Assembly: GCA_017392945.1 (NCBI GenBank)
Contig: JAFOSK010000003.1
Location: 1 to 32,794 of the forward strand
Length of the DNA: 32,794 nucleotides
Reading direction: 5' to 3'
Source of the DNA: Treponema sp.
GTDB lineage: Bacteria > Spirochaetota > Spirochaetia > Treponematales > Treponemataceae
Part shown: piece by piece, positions 9,123 through 18,017 of the stretch
Layout: the number at the start of each line of letters is the position of its first letter
Numbering within the stretch: the stretch's first letter is position 1
The notes under the pieces: generated by a model
Databases searched by the model: none
What the model saw: only the letters and a program-made list of their open reading frames with translations
What the model was told of the DNA's origin: nothing
Position numbers and translations under genes: made by a program

Positions 9123-11960
9123 ATGATTAGTATAAAGAAAATTCACATAAAAAACAAAGAAAAGCGAAGGTTTTCTGTAGAATTCATGCTTATTATTGCA
9201 ATTTCTGCATTTTGGACAATTCTTACAGCCCTTGGTTTATTGCAAAAATTTGACCAGCAAATATATGACATATTCCTTTCAATCAGAAAAGCACCAGAGG
9301 AACGCTCCGAAATTCTTTTAGTAGACATAGATGATACAGCTATAAACGAACTAGGAGAATGGCCATGGAGCCGCGATAAGATTGCAGACATTCTTATGAC
9401 AATGAGGGAACTAGGCGCCTCGACAGCTGTATTCGATATTGAATATATTTCTCCTTCAAACAAGACAATTGACCAGGATCTTGTAAAACAAATACATGAT
9501 AACCCTGCAAGTGCCAATCAGATTTACAATATATTCGTAGATAATGACGAATATTTTGCAAAAGCCGTTCAGTTTTTTGGAAATACATGGCTTACGATAA
9601 ATGCAGGAGACCTTGCAATAAAATATGACGAAAAAGAACTTGAATACGCAAGAAAACGCTTTTTGTATCAAGTTGAAGATTCGGACAACAATCTGGAAAA
9701 AATGTCATGTGCAAAAGATTCCAAGGCTTTTTCACCAGCATTGCACAAAATAATTTCTCATGCAGCCGGGGCGGGCTTTACAAACGTGAGCATTGACTCA
9801 GATGGTGTACGCAGACGAATCAAACTCCTTATAAAGTACGATGACGGAACTCTTGGACAGCTTTCTGTTGCACCAATGCTTAAAATTCTTCAGCCGGAAA
9901 AAATAATCCTTAAAAAACAAAGACTTATTCTTCAGGACTGCAGCATTCCTGGAAGAGATGAAAAAAAGACAATCAGCATACCTCTAGATAAAAACGGTTC
10001 AATGCTTATAAACTGGCTGCACAAACCTTTTGTTTCCAACAGAATAAATGAAGAAGGAATCGAAGAGATAGATCAGGAAAACACATCCTTCAGCCATAAC
10101 TCCATTTTTTATCCTTATTATCTGAACCAGCTTGAAAAAAGTATAATTTCAGGGCTCAGGAATTTTGACAGCATAGAGCACTTAAATTTCGTTGACGCAA
10201 AAGGAAATCCGCTTTCATACCGCACAGAATACAAAAAACTGCTGAGTGACTATTCAGAAATACTTGAATTTAAATCTTTCCTCTTGAACTGTATGCAGGG
10301 CTACAATGAAAACGGGGAGGCAATTCAGAACGGAGCAGATCCATCCATGCTTGATGAATATTTTACCTTGCGCAGGGAATTCTTTGAAAACGTTTCTGCA
10401 TTCCTTATGAGCGACAGCTTTAACGAACTGCTGCTTACAAATGCAGCAACCGACGAAGACTTTATGCATGGAATAGAAACCCTGAGCTACGATATAGAAG
10501 ATTACACGAACTACTTTAATGCGATGAAAGATATGTACAACGGCAAATTCTGTATTATAGGCAATACAGGAACAGGAACCACAGATCTTGGTTCCACGCC
10601 GTTCAACAACTCTTACCCTAACGTAGGAACACATGCAAACGTATACAACACAATAATGACTCAGAATTTTATCCAGCCTATAGAGTGGTACTGGGGAACA
10701 CTAGTTGCAATAATCCTTTCATTTGCTGCATTGTTCATTCAGGCAAAAAGACGCGGACGAATTCAGTTCTTTACGTTCTTTTCTTTGATTACAATCGTTA
10801 TTGCTGTCCCTGTAATACTTATGGTAATGGCAGGAATTTACATAATGATCGTCTGCCCTCTTATGATTTCGCTTACATCCGTAATTTCGGTAATAATACT
10901 TAAATTCCGTTCAAGCGAAAAAGACAAGAAGTTCATTACAAACGCATTCAGTCAATGTCTTTCAAAGGATGTAGTTGCAGAAATCATAAAAGATCCGTCA
11001 AAGCTTACCTTGGGTGGAAAAAACATTGAAATGACTGCGATTTTTACTGACATTCAGAAGTTTTCAGGATTCAGCGAATTGCTTTCAGCAAGCGAACTGG
11101 TTCAACTATTGAACTATTACCTTACACAGATGAGCGAAATCATTATCAACGAACACGGAACGGTAGATAAATACGAAGGAGATGCCATCGTTGCATTCAT
11201 GGGAGCACCGGTTCAGATGGATGACCATGCCGCACGGGCCTGCTCTGCCGCAATAAAAATGAAGGCTGCTGAAAAGATAATCAACAAAGAAATTATTGAC
11301 ACCGTAAACGGCGGCACATGTCCGGAAGAAATGGACCCTACATTGTTCAGGGCTTTCTGCATAATGGTTAATAACAAAAGAACTATTTTTACCCGAATAG
11401 GTATAAACAGCGGCGAGATTGTAGCAGGATTCATGGGTTCAGAGAATAAAAAGAACTACACCGTAATGGGAAACAATGTAAACCTTGCAAGCCGTCTTGA
11501 AGGTGTAAACAAGCAGTACTGCACAGACGGAATTTTGATAAGCGAGGCCACCCGCATGGGACTTGACGACCAGTTTGTCGTACGAAGCCTTGATCGAGTG
11601 CAGGTTGTAAACGTAAAGACTCCTATCCGCCTGTATGAACTTGTGGGATTCGCCTCAGACTGCGATGAAAACCTTAACCGCTACATTTCTGCATGGGAGC
11701 AGACAATGCGCGTATTTGAATCCGGCAATTACGAACAGGCTTTTGAACAATTCAAAAAATTACTTTCTGTACGCCCAGAAGACAATGTATGCAAATATTA
11801 CATCTCACTTTTAGAAAAATTCTTTATAAAGGGAACATATCCAAAACCGCAGGATGATTTTGGAGTTGCATACAATGCCGAAAACCCGGCCGACATGGAT
11901 CAGAGCTGGATCGGAACACCAAAAGAAATCAAAGGCACTTTCACATTATTACAAAAATAA
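9123..11960 (+). CDS. CHASE2-domain class III adenylate cyclase
   Basis: About 945 residues. One N-terminal helix (around 20-40) is followed by a large extracytoplasmic CHASE2 domain: DQQIYDIFLSIR, LVDIDDTAINELGEWPWSRD, VFDIEYISPSN, later CIIGNTGTGTTDLGSTPF. Three close-set helices follow (about 520-600), then the cyclase domain. Counting from 9123, the metal-binding aspartates are D643 (IFTDI) and D687 (YEGDAIVAF), the adenine-selecting pair is K683 and T780, and the transition-state pair is N787 and R791, so the enzyme looks active and ATP-specific. It should make cAMP in response to an envelope signal. There is no Shine-Dalgarno; ATG 9102 is the alternative start. It is divergent from the FecR operon. 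Confidence 0.9.
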   Translation: MISIKKIHIKNKEKRRFSVEFMLIIAISAFWTILTALGLLQKFDQQIYDIFLSIRKAPEERSEILLVDIDDTAINELGEWPWSRDKIADILMTMRELGASTAVFDIEYISPSNKTIDQDLVKQIHDNPASANQIYNIFVDNDEYFAKAVQFFGNTWLTINAGDLAIKYDEKELEYARKRFLYQVEDSDNNLEKMSCAKDSKAFSPALHKIISHAAGAGFTNVSIDSDGVRRRIKLLIKYDDGTLGQLSVAPMLKILQPEKIILKKQRLILQDCSIPGRDEKKTISIPLDKNGSMLINWLHKPFVSNRINEEGIEEIDQENTSFSHNSIFYPYYLNQLEKSIISGLRNFDSIEHLNFVDAKGNPLSYRTEYKKLLSDYSEILEFKSFLLNCMQGYNENGEAIQNGADPSMLDEYFTLRREFFENVSAFLMSDSFNELLLTNAATDEDFMHGIETLSYDIEDYTNYFNAMKDMYNGKFCIIGNTGTGTTDLGSTPFNNSYPNVGTHANVYNTIMTQNFIQPIEWYWGTLVAIILSFAALFIQAKRRGRIQFFTFFSLITIVIAVPVILMVMAGIYIMIVCPLMISLTSVISVIILKFRSSEKDKKFITNAFSQCLSKDVVAEIIKDPSKLTLGGKNIEMTAIFTDIQKFSGFSELLSASELVQLLNYYLTQMSEIIINEHGTVDKYEGDAIVAFMGAPVQMDDHAARACSAAIKMKAAEKIINKEIIDTVNGGTCPEEMDPTLFRAFCIMVNNKRTIFTRIGINSGEIVAGFMGSENKKNYTVMGNNVNLASRLEGVNKQYCTDGILISEATRMGLDDQFVVRSLDRVQVVNVKTPIRLYELVGFASDCDENLNRYISAWEQTMRVFESGNYEQAFEQFKKLLSVRPEDNVCKYYISLLEKFFIKGTYPKPQDDFGVAYNAENPADMDQSWIGTPKEIKGTFTLLQK

Positions 11961-11972
11961 CAGCTTTCACGC

Positions 11973-12053
11973 ATATTTGGTCATTGTGTTGTCAAACCAC
12001 AATCTTCTTGACAGGCACTTCGGCAAGCCTAGAACCACTCAATGACCATATAT
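11973..12053. repeat. Long imperfect inverted repeat between convergent genes
   Basis: Arms of about 14 bases with one mismatch, including the perfect 9-mers TGGTCATTG (11978-11986) and CAATGACCA (12040-12048), enclose about 53 nt with smaller internal pairings such as GTCAA/TTGAC. It sits between the cyclase and the convergent GT2 gene. There is no T-run, so it is not a classical terminator. Confidence 0.4.
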
Positions 12054-12105
12054 TGCTCCAATGCTTATCACGTTTTGCTTTGACCTTTCCGACCAAAATC
12101 AACAT

Positions 12106-13143
12106 TTAAGACAAGCCGTCTGACTTAAGCTGCTTTTCTATGTCCTCAACAAAATCCCTGCCCCAATATTCGCATAAAAGTTCGTAAGCCTGCGGCTTTA
12201 TTTCCGGGCTTACAAGCTGACGGTAGGACAATATGTTATGAGCCAAAAAACTGCGGCAATTCTGCTTTATACAGTCAGAAATTCTTTTATCAAAGATTCC
12301 AGAAACTTCTTCTTCGGGCAGATTTTCAATTTCAGAAAATATCGAAGTAAACACAGATGCCGTTGAGACCACTTTTACCCAATCTTTTATATCTGTAATA
12401 GTACGGCGGCTGGTAATTCCGTTGTCTACATAATATACATAGACTGTATCTTTTACACCAAGATAAGTATAACCGTGCAAAGCAGCCTCATAGGCAACCC
12501 ATAAGAACAGAAGATAATCTTCCGCCATTGTACAGGAAACAACAGGAACATGCTCCAAAGCATTTAAAACGAGCTCACGGTCAAAGAGCTTTATACACAT
12601 AAAGCCCACAATATCCATGTCAATAAGAAAATGTTCAATGATCTGCCGGCCGCAAAGCACACCAACATGAATGTTATGTGCTTTCTCCTGCATTTCGTTC
12701 ATAAAATGCTCATCGCCTTTTCCGACAACACGTGCATCCGCATGGACAATATGAGCCCCGCTTTCCCTTGCATATTTCAAAAGCCTGAGCAAAGCTCCTT
12801 CTTCCAGGCAGTCATCACTGTCCAGCATAAAAAGCCTCTCTCCATTAGCCGCATATACAGCCGTGCGCCTTGCTTCAAAAGCACCCTTGTTCTGCTCATG
12901 CCGGATGTACTGAACGGCAAAACCACAAGCTTTCTTAAAGTCGCGCACAATCTGCATACAGGAACGACCGCTTTCATCCTTACCTGACGAACAGTCATCC
13001 ACAACAACGAGTTCAAGCAAAAAACCCTGCCCTGACTGCCTTTTCACGGATTCCAAACAGCGAAGCAACGTCGCTTCTGTACTGAACACAGGCACAAGAA
13101 CGCTTATATCGATTTTTTTAGACCTAAAAAACGAAAAATGCAT
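12106..13143 (-). CDS. Glycosyltransferase family 2 (GT-A fold)
   Basis: The N-terminal domain is typical GT2: DISVLVPVFSTEATLLRCLESV, then LVVVDDCSSG, then the nucleotide-sugar and metal motif LDSDDCLEEGALL around residue 108. No membrane helix is visible in the 345 residues, so it should work in the cytoplasm on a lipid-linked or protein acceptor. It begins 32 nt after the last of three lipoprotein genes on the same strand and has no clear Shine-Dalgarno, so it is probably expressed from their transcript. Whether it glycosylates those lipoproteins or a surface glycan is open. Confidence 0.85.
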   Translation of the reverse strand: MHFSFFRSKKIDISVLVPVFSTEATLLRCLESVKRQSGQGFLLELVVVDDCSSGKDESGRSCMQIVRDFKKACGFAVQYIRHEQNKGAFEARRTAVYAANGERLFMLDSDDCLEEGALLRLLKYARESGAHIVHADARVVGKGDEHFMNEMQEKAHNIHVGVLCGRQIIEHFLIDMDIVGFMCIKLFDRELVLNALEHVPVVSCTMAEDYLLFLWVAYEAALHGYTYLGVKDTVYVYYVDNGITSRRTITDIKDWVKVVSTASVFTSIFSEIENLPEEEVSGIFDKRISDCIKQNCRSFLAHNILSYRQLVSPEIKPQAYELLCEYWGRDFVEDIEKQLKSDGLS

Positions 13144-13175
13144 AATTCAGCTAAATCACCATCGGATCAATTTCA

Positions 13176-14873
13176 TTAATTTTCTTCAGCAAAATAAAGC
13201 TTATAACCTTCAGTAGAACTAATTTCGTCACGTATTATTTCATAAGAAGTACTGCCAGCAAATGAAACAGCACTATTTCCACTGCCACTGGCCGCATCAG
13301 ATTTTGTTCCATAGACACCACTAGCCATAAATTTGAAATTGCTATACGAAGTTTTTACCCGTTCAATAATAGGACAATCTGCAGAATATGTACTTAGATC
13401 TTCAGGAGCAGCTATATAAATAACTACCTTTTCAAGCCAAGGATTATCAGAATTATAATTACTCAGGGAAAACGCAGCCCCATCTGAAAGCTTTAAGGCT
13501 AAACTCTTAGCACCCCAAGAACCAAATGCAGAATCTCCATCATGAGGACAGGTTAGATTAAAAGAAAACTTAGAGTATGAATCATTTCCATTTCCTTTTA
13601 AAGCAACCTCAAAGCCCATAACATCAAAAATACGGTTTTCAGTGTCCTCATACCGAAAAGTGTATTTAGTTTTTGGAGCGATTATTTCAATCCTTTTGTT
13701 CTCTACGATTTTTTCCCACAACCCATTTGTTGAATCATAAACAGCATCATAATCAAGGACAAAATCATCAATACAATAAATATAAACAGTTTTTATTCCA
13801 ATTTCTTCAGAAACAGCATAAGCATAAGCATCTTCTATGTACATTGGAGCATCATAAGTCTTACCATCACCGTCTGCAGTTGAATCCATTGATGCATAAA
13901 TAGTTTCTGTATACAACTCCTTATCAAAAACAGGAGTGTATGATGCCAAAACATAGTTATTATTTACAAGATAAAGCGAATCATAATCAGAAAACAGCAG
14001 GTCACCTATATAATAGCTGTCATACAATTTATTATATGAGAGAACAAAATTATAAACTCCAGGTTCAATTTCGGTACTAGACGTAAAAGTAAAAGTCACG
14101 GTATCTCCAGATTCAAGAGGATCTGCTTCTATGATTTTTTCAGGACCATCTGCATCTGTTTTTATCAACCTTGCACTGACATCCGTGTAATTACTAAAGT
14201 TAACATCGTTTATGGTAACCTTTGCAACAAGTCCTGTAGAAGTTGTACCTCCATAGCTCAATGAAAGAGCAGTATTGTAGTAGTCTACGGTTTCGCCGTC
14301 TATTTCTCCCATTTCTATATGGTCAAATGTGTATGGAAGTTTTATGACGTTTTTTCTAGCGGCAGCAGAAAAAGTTACGTTTTTCATTTCTGCTGTATAA
14401 TAAAGAGTACACAGAATTTCATTACCATCTTCATTACAATATTTAGTTACATAATTACTGCTATAAGAACCTTTAAACTTTATACTGGCATATTCTTGTC
14501 CTGCAACCACTTCAAAAGAATACCTGCCAGTCGTAGCGTCCCTGACTAACTTTTCGGAAGAATAGTTAAGCCCGCCATCCAAGGAAAGATACCAATCAAT
14601 ATTATTGGCGTCCTCAAGAGCGTCTTTTTCAAACTCAGAATTTAAGGAACGGCTTCCTTCCTCAAGCTCGACATGGTCAACAGCAGAACCTAAAAGTTCT
14701 ATTGCAACCGTCGTTTTTTCATCATTAGCGACCACCGGAGCAGCAGAAAAATCCGACGACGCCAAGACATTTGCAACAGCAACAGGATTTAAATTTGCGC
14801 TATCACTGTTATCCGAACAAGCGGCAAACAAAAATGCAAAAACTGCAACAAAAGCAAATAAAAACTTTTTCAT
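13176..14873 (-). CDS. Surface lipoprotein A (565 aa), Treponema-style repeat/beta-helix type
   Basis: Signal peptide with lipobox FLFAAC (lipidated Cys19), followed by a Ser/Asn/Asp-rich spacer. Around residue 330, ASMDSTADGDGKTYDAPMY recalls the lead of right-handed beta-helix (pectin-lyase-like, DUF1565-type) domains; a strand-rich region follows. The middle part shares its arrangement with the next lipoprotein upstream: IYCIDDFVLDYDAVY here against IYCEDFTLDVSNYNTLL there. AGGAGAGAGG precedes the ATG. It is the third gene of the operon, 18 nt after lipoprotein B. Function unknown; exposure on the cell surface is inference. Confidence 0.7.
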   Translation of the reverse strand: MKKFLFAFVAVFAFLFAACSDNSDSANLNPVAVANVLASSDFSAAPVVANDEKTTVAIELLGSAVDHVELEEGSRSLNSEFEKDALEDANNIDWYLSLDGGLNYSSEKLVRDATTGRYSFEVVAGQEYASIKFKGSYSSNYVTKYCNEDGNEILCTLYYTAEMKNVTFSAAARKNVIKLPYTFDHIEMGEIDGETVDYYNTALSLSYGGTTSTGLVAKVTINDVNFSNYTDVSARLIKTDADGPEKIIEADPLESGDTVTFTFTSSTEIEPGVYNFVLSYNKLYDSYYIGDLLFSDYDSLYLVNNNYVLASYTPVFDKELYTETIYASMDSTADGDGKTYDAPMYIEDAYAYAVSEEIGIKTVYIYCIDDFVLDYDAVYDSTNGLWEKIVENKRIEIIAPKTKYTFRYEDTENRIFDVMGFEVALKGNGNDSYSKFSFNLTCPHDGDSAFGSWGAKSLALKLSDGAAFSLSNYNSDNPWLEKVVIYIAAPEDLSTYSADCPIIERVKTSYSNFKFMASGVYGTKSDAASGSGNSAVSFAGSTSYEIIRDEISSTEGYKLYFAEEN

Positions 14874-14891
14874 AGTCTAAATTCCTCTCTC

Positions 14892-17800
14892 CTAGTAAAT
14901 TACAGTACCCGATACAGATGCTTTATTCATTTTAAAATCAGTACGTGTTTTATTTACATCAATAGTGTTTGTTTTCAAATCAAAATAAACGATACGATCA
15001 GACTTAAAAAAACAATAGTCAGATTTACTTTCGTTTGTCAGATAAACACCGCAATCCTGTAAAAGCAGATAATCTTCTTTTATGGCAAGAATTTTTTCTA
15101 TACCAAAGAAAGCCTCAGGGTTTTTATCTCCAAAAGGTGCATAAACATAACTAGTACTACCACCATTGACCAGCTCTGTACGATTTGCAACACCACTCAA
15201 ACCGTCAAGAGACAACGTTCCGTCAGAATCAATCTTCAGACAAGCAATTCCACCTAGATTTGTATAATTCAAGTCACTTATAAATGAAGTAGCGGCCTTC
15301 AACGTACAATACAACTTACTGCCTATAACAGCCATATCTGTATAAGATTTATCAGCAACCCCATCTGCTGTTATAGGGAAGCCATCTCCGAATATAGCAG
15401 GAAACGTAGATGATGTTATAGCATCCACAGATTCAGCAGAAATGTCTGACAATGAACTAATCGGTATTTCAACCTTGTAAATTCCAGAACTATAACCAGC
15501 TGCCATATAAACATAATTACCATAAGCGGAAATTTGATAAAGTTCGCCTATATCTTCAACGCTGAAATCGGCTGAAAGCTTAGAAGCGTACCCAGTACCC
15601 TCATCATAACTTTGCTTGGCAATGGCAGAACATACTAATATATTATAGTTCGTGTCAGTTTCGGTTGACTGAAGCAACATATAATAAGATTCATTTGCTT
15701 TTGTAATATCAACAATATTGTATTTTAAATATCCGCCGTCATTTAGAATATTACTAACCGCAGACGCTGCTGTATACGCATCATTAAATTCTTTTGTCAG
15801 AGGATTCATTTTATAAATTATTAGAGAATAAGCTCCATCGGCGTCCTTCTTGACTGCGTACAAATAACCATCGTTCAAGTTCCAATGATTCCATTCCTCA
15901 CTAGTAGCGCTTTCAATGCTATTGTTTTTTATCAGTACCTTTGATTTTCCAATACTGTCAGAAACATCCAAGTTTTCTTCGTAATATCCGATTACAAATT
16001 TTTGATTATTCTTGTTATTATAGCGGTCTTCGTAAGCTACCCAATCCGCATCAATATAGTTGCTGTTAAAACTAAAATTGATCATGGAAGAGTATTCCTT
16101 ACCGCCGTAAGTTGCATAGCAGCTGACATAATTACCTTTTCCAATAAGCATTTCCGAATATGAAATCATAACCAGATTTGTAGAAGCATCAATATTCTTT
16201 CCATTAAGTTTCCACACAACAGAGGTATCCGTACAATCTGGATTGTATGAAGCTTCTAAAGCAATTCCCGAATCATTTTTATTATAATCAAATACAATAT
16301 CATCGTCGCTGTTTTTATACGTTTTTGCTTCGCCGTTTACAAACCCTGTTGCACTGATCGACAAATTTAAATATTTTTCAATGTCTATGATATTAGTCAT
16401 TGCCAGTTTCTTAAGATATACATTCCAAGTTTCTTTATCTTCCGAAAGTTTACAATCATAAACATAAGAATAATCCAGATAATAAGTTTCTTTAGATGAA
16501 TCATAAGTATAAATTTTCAAAGAAGTCGAAGGTTCTGCGTCATAACTTCCATCGCCATTCCCATCGGTAAAATAGCGTAATTTTTGTACAGGTTCGGAAA
16601 CTGATTCATTATACTTATCCACGGCAGCCTTTGTTATCTTAATAAAAGGAGTTTCAGAATTAAGATAATCGGAAGGACTTTCAAAATATACGTTTTTTGT
16701 AAAAAAATTCGCAACTTCAACATTTGTATGATCAGAAAATCTACAGCTGTCAATATTTTCAGGATATTCAATTGTAAGATCGGTATACTCAGGAATGGTC
16801 GAGCTGTACTTGGCCTGCGAACTGGACAACTTTATTGTTCCGCTCTGTAAAATCACAGAATCCGGCGACAATAAATACACTGCATTGTCCGCCATAATCT
16901 TTATAGAACCGTCGAATGTTGAATCTTCAGCATAGACTCCACCACGTTTTAAGAGCGTATTATAATTTGAAACATCAAGCGTAAAATCTTCACAATATAT
17001 TAATATAGGCTGTTCAAGAACATCTACAGAAGACCAATCGGCTTTTACTATCGTTGAGATTATATCCCAAACATAACCGCGGGTCTGTAAATATAAGCCG
17101 TTTCCTTTTGCATCAGTATCATTTGTAGCATAATATTTATCAGCAATAGCATCCGACGGCAAAGAAAAACAAGCAGAAATCGTTCCTGCTGTCTTCAATT
17201 TGGACGTTACTGCTAATACAGAATCTGAAAGGACAACCTTTTCTATCTTTACGGAATTACCAAAACTGCCTGCAGTATAATTATTAAGACTTACTTCAAT
17301 CTGATAAAATCCGGAATTAATCTGTTCGTTTGTTGCCGTGAATACGACTTTTTCCGTTTCGCCTGTTTCCGGCACTTTCGCAACGGTTATAACCGGCTGG
17401 CAACGCTGCAGCTCCTCTTCCGAAAGAGTGTAATATGAAAACGGCACAATCCTCAAAGAAACGTTATCTTCTGTTATCTGATCCAAATCCCAATTATCAT
17501 CAAATTCAAGATCAAAAGAATAAGAACCCGTTCCAGACTGTACATATGAAACTTCCAGTTCTATTTCATTCTGGCCGGCAAGATCCACATTATTTTTTTC
17601 TCCTGCAAAATAATAAAATGTTTCAGAATCCTTCTGATATGTACCATTTAGATTTATATCATAAATACCTTTTTTTATAGCTTTTAATGAAATCTTTCCG
17701 TCAACAGCCCTTATTCCATCGCAATAGAATGTATTTGCTTCTTTATAGGTATTTATTTCAGACGGAGAAAAATGAAGATTCCACTCAACATCATCAAAAT

Positions 17801-18002
17801 TTTCGATCAACTCATCGTTATCAGGAAAAAGACAACGGGAACTCTGTAAACATTTCTTTAAATTAATTACGGTTTCATTTTTCTGCGAAGTATTATTCTG
17901 CAAAAATGAAGCCATAAGCAATTTTTCCGAATTATTATCTGTATTGGAACACCCAAAAATAAACGCGGTTGCTGCAAAAACAAGTGCAATAATTTTTTTC
18001 AT
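14892..18002 (-). CDS. Large lipoprotein B (1036 aa), mosaic of the A-type and C-type lipoproteins
   Basis: Lipobox FIFGC (Cys18). Residues 1 to about 500 resemble lipoprotein A in order and motifs: an early DxxWxL block, a strand-rich Ig-like part, then IYCEDFTLDVSNYNTLL near 331. Residues from about 590 to the end resemble lipoprotein C: VWKLNGKNIDA against SWYLNGESIS, and near the C-terminus KILAIKEDYLLLQDCGVYL against KIVAIKEDVIYIADDGIYQ, then DRIVYFDL against DRIMEFNL. The latter part looks like an Ig-like domain followed by propeller-type repeats. GGGAGAG precedes the ATG, and the gap to gene C is only 15 nt. No known catalytic motif is visible. Confidence 0.7.
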   Translation of the reverse strand: MKKIIALVFAATAFIFGCSNTDNNSEKLLMASFLQNNTSQKNETVINLKKCLQSSRCLFPDNDELIENFDDVEWNLHFSPSEINTYKEANTFYCDGIRAVDGKISLKAIKKGIYDINLNGTYQKDSETFYYFAGEKNNVDLAGQNEIELEVSYVQSGTGSYSFDLEFDDNWDLDQITEDNVSLRIVPFSYYTLSEEELQRCQPVITVAKVPETGETEKVVFTATNEQINSGFYQIEVSLNNYTAGSFGNSVKIEKVVLSDSVLAVTSKLKTAGTISACFSLPSDAIADKYYATNDTDAKGNGLYLQTRGYVWDIISTIVKADWSSVDVLEQPILIYCEDFTLDVSNYNTLLKRGGVYAEDSTFDGSIKIMADNAVYLLSPDSVILQSGTIKLSSSQAKYSSTIPEYTDLTIEYPENIDSCRFSDHTNVEVANFFTKNVYFESPSDYLNSETPFIKITKAAVDKYNESVSEPVQKLRYFTDGNGDGSYDAEPSTSLKIYTYDSSKETYYLDYSYVYDCKLSEDKETWNVYLKKLAMTNIIDIEKYLNLSISATGFVNGEAKTYKNSDDDIVFDYNKNDSGIALEASYNPDCTDTSVVWKLNGKNIDASTNLVMISYSEMLIGKGNYVSCYATYGGKEYSSMINFSFNSNYIDADWVAYEDRYNNKNNQKFVIGYYEENLDVSDSIGKSKVLIKNNSIESATSEEWNHWNLNDGYLYAVKKDADGAYSLIIYKMNPLTKEFNDAYTAASAVSNILNDGGYLKYNIVDITKANESYYMLLQSTETDTNYNILVCSAIAKQSYDEGTGYASKLSADFSVEDIGELYQISAYGNYVYMAAGYSSGIYKVEIPISSLSDISAESVDAITSSTFPAIFGDGFPITADGVADKSYTDMAVIGSKLYCTLKAATSFISDLNYTNLGGIACLKIDSDGTLSLDGLSGVANRTELVNGGSTSYVYAPFGDKNPEAFFGIEKILAIKEDYLLLQDCGVYLTNESKSDYCFFKSDRIVYFDLKTNTIDVNKTRTDFKMNKASVSGTVIY

Positions 18003-18017
18003 ATTTATTCTCTCCCA

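Noticed and set aside
13673..13903. A His/Gln-rich rightward frame inside lipoprotein A
   Set aside because: It is a shadow of the antisense strand of a low-complexity coding region, with no independent start signal.
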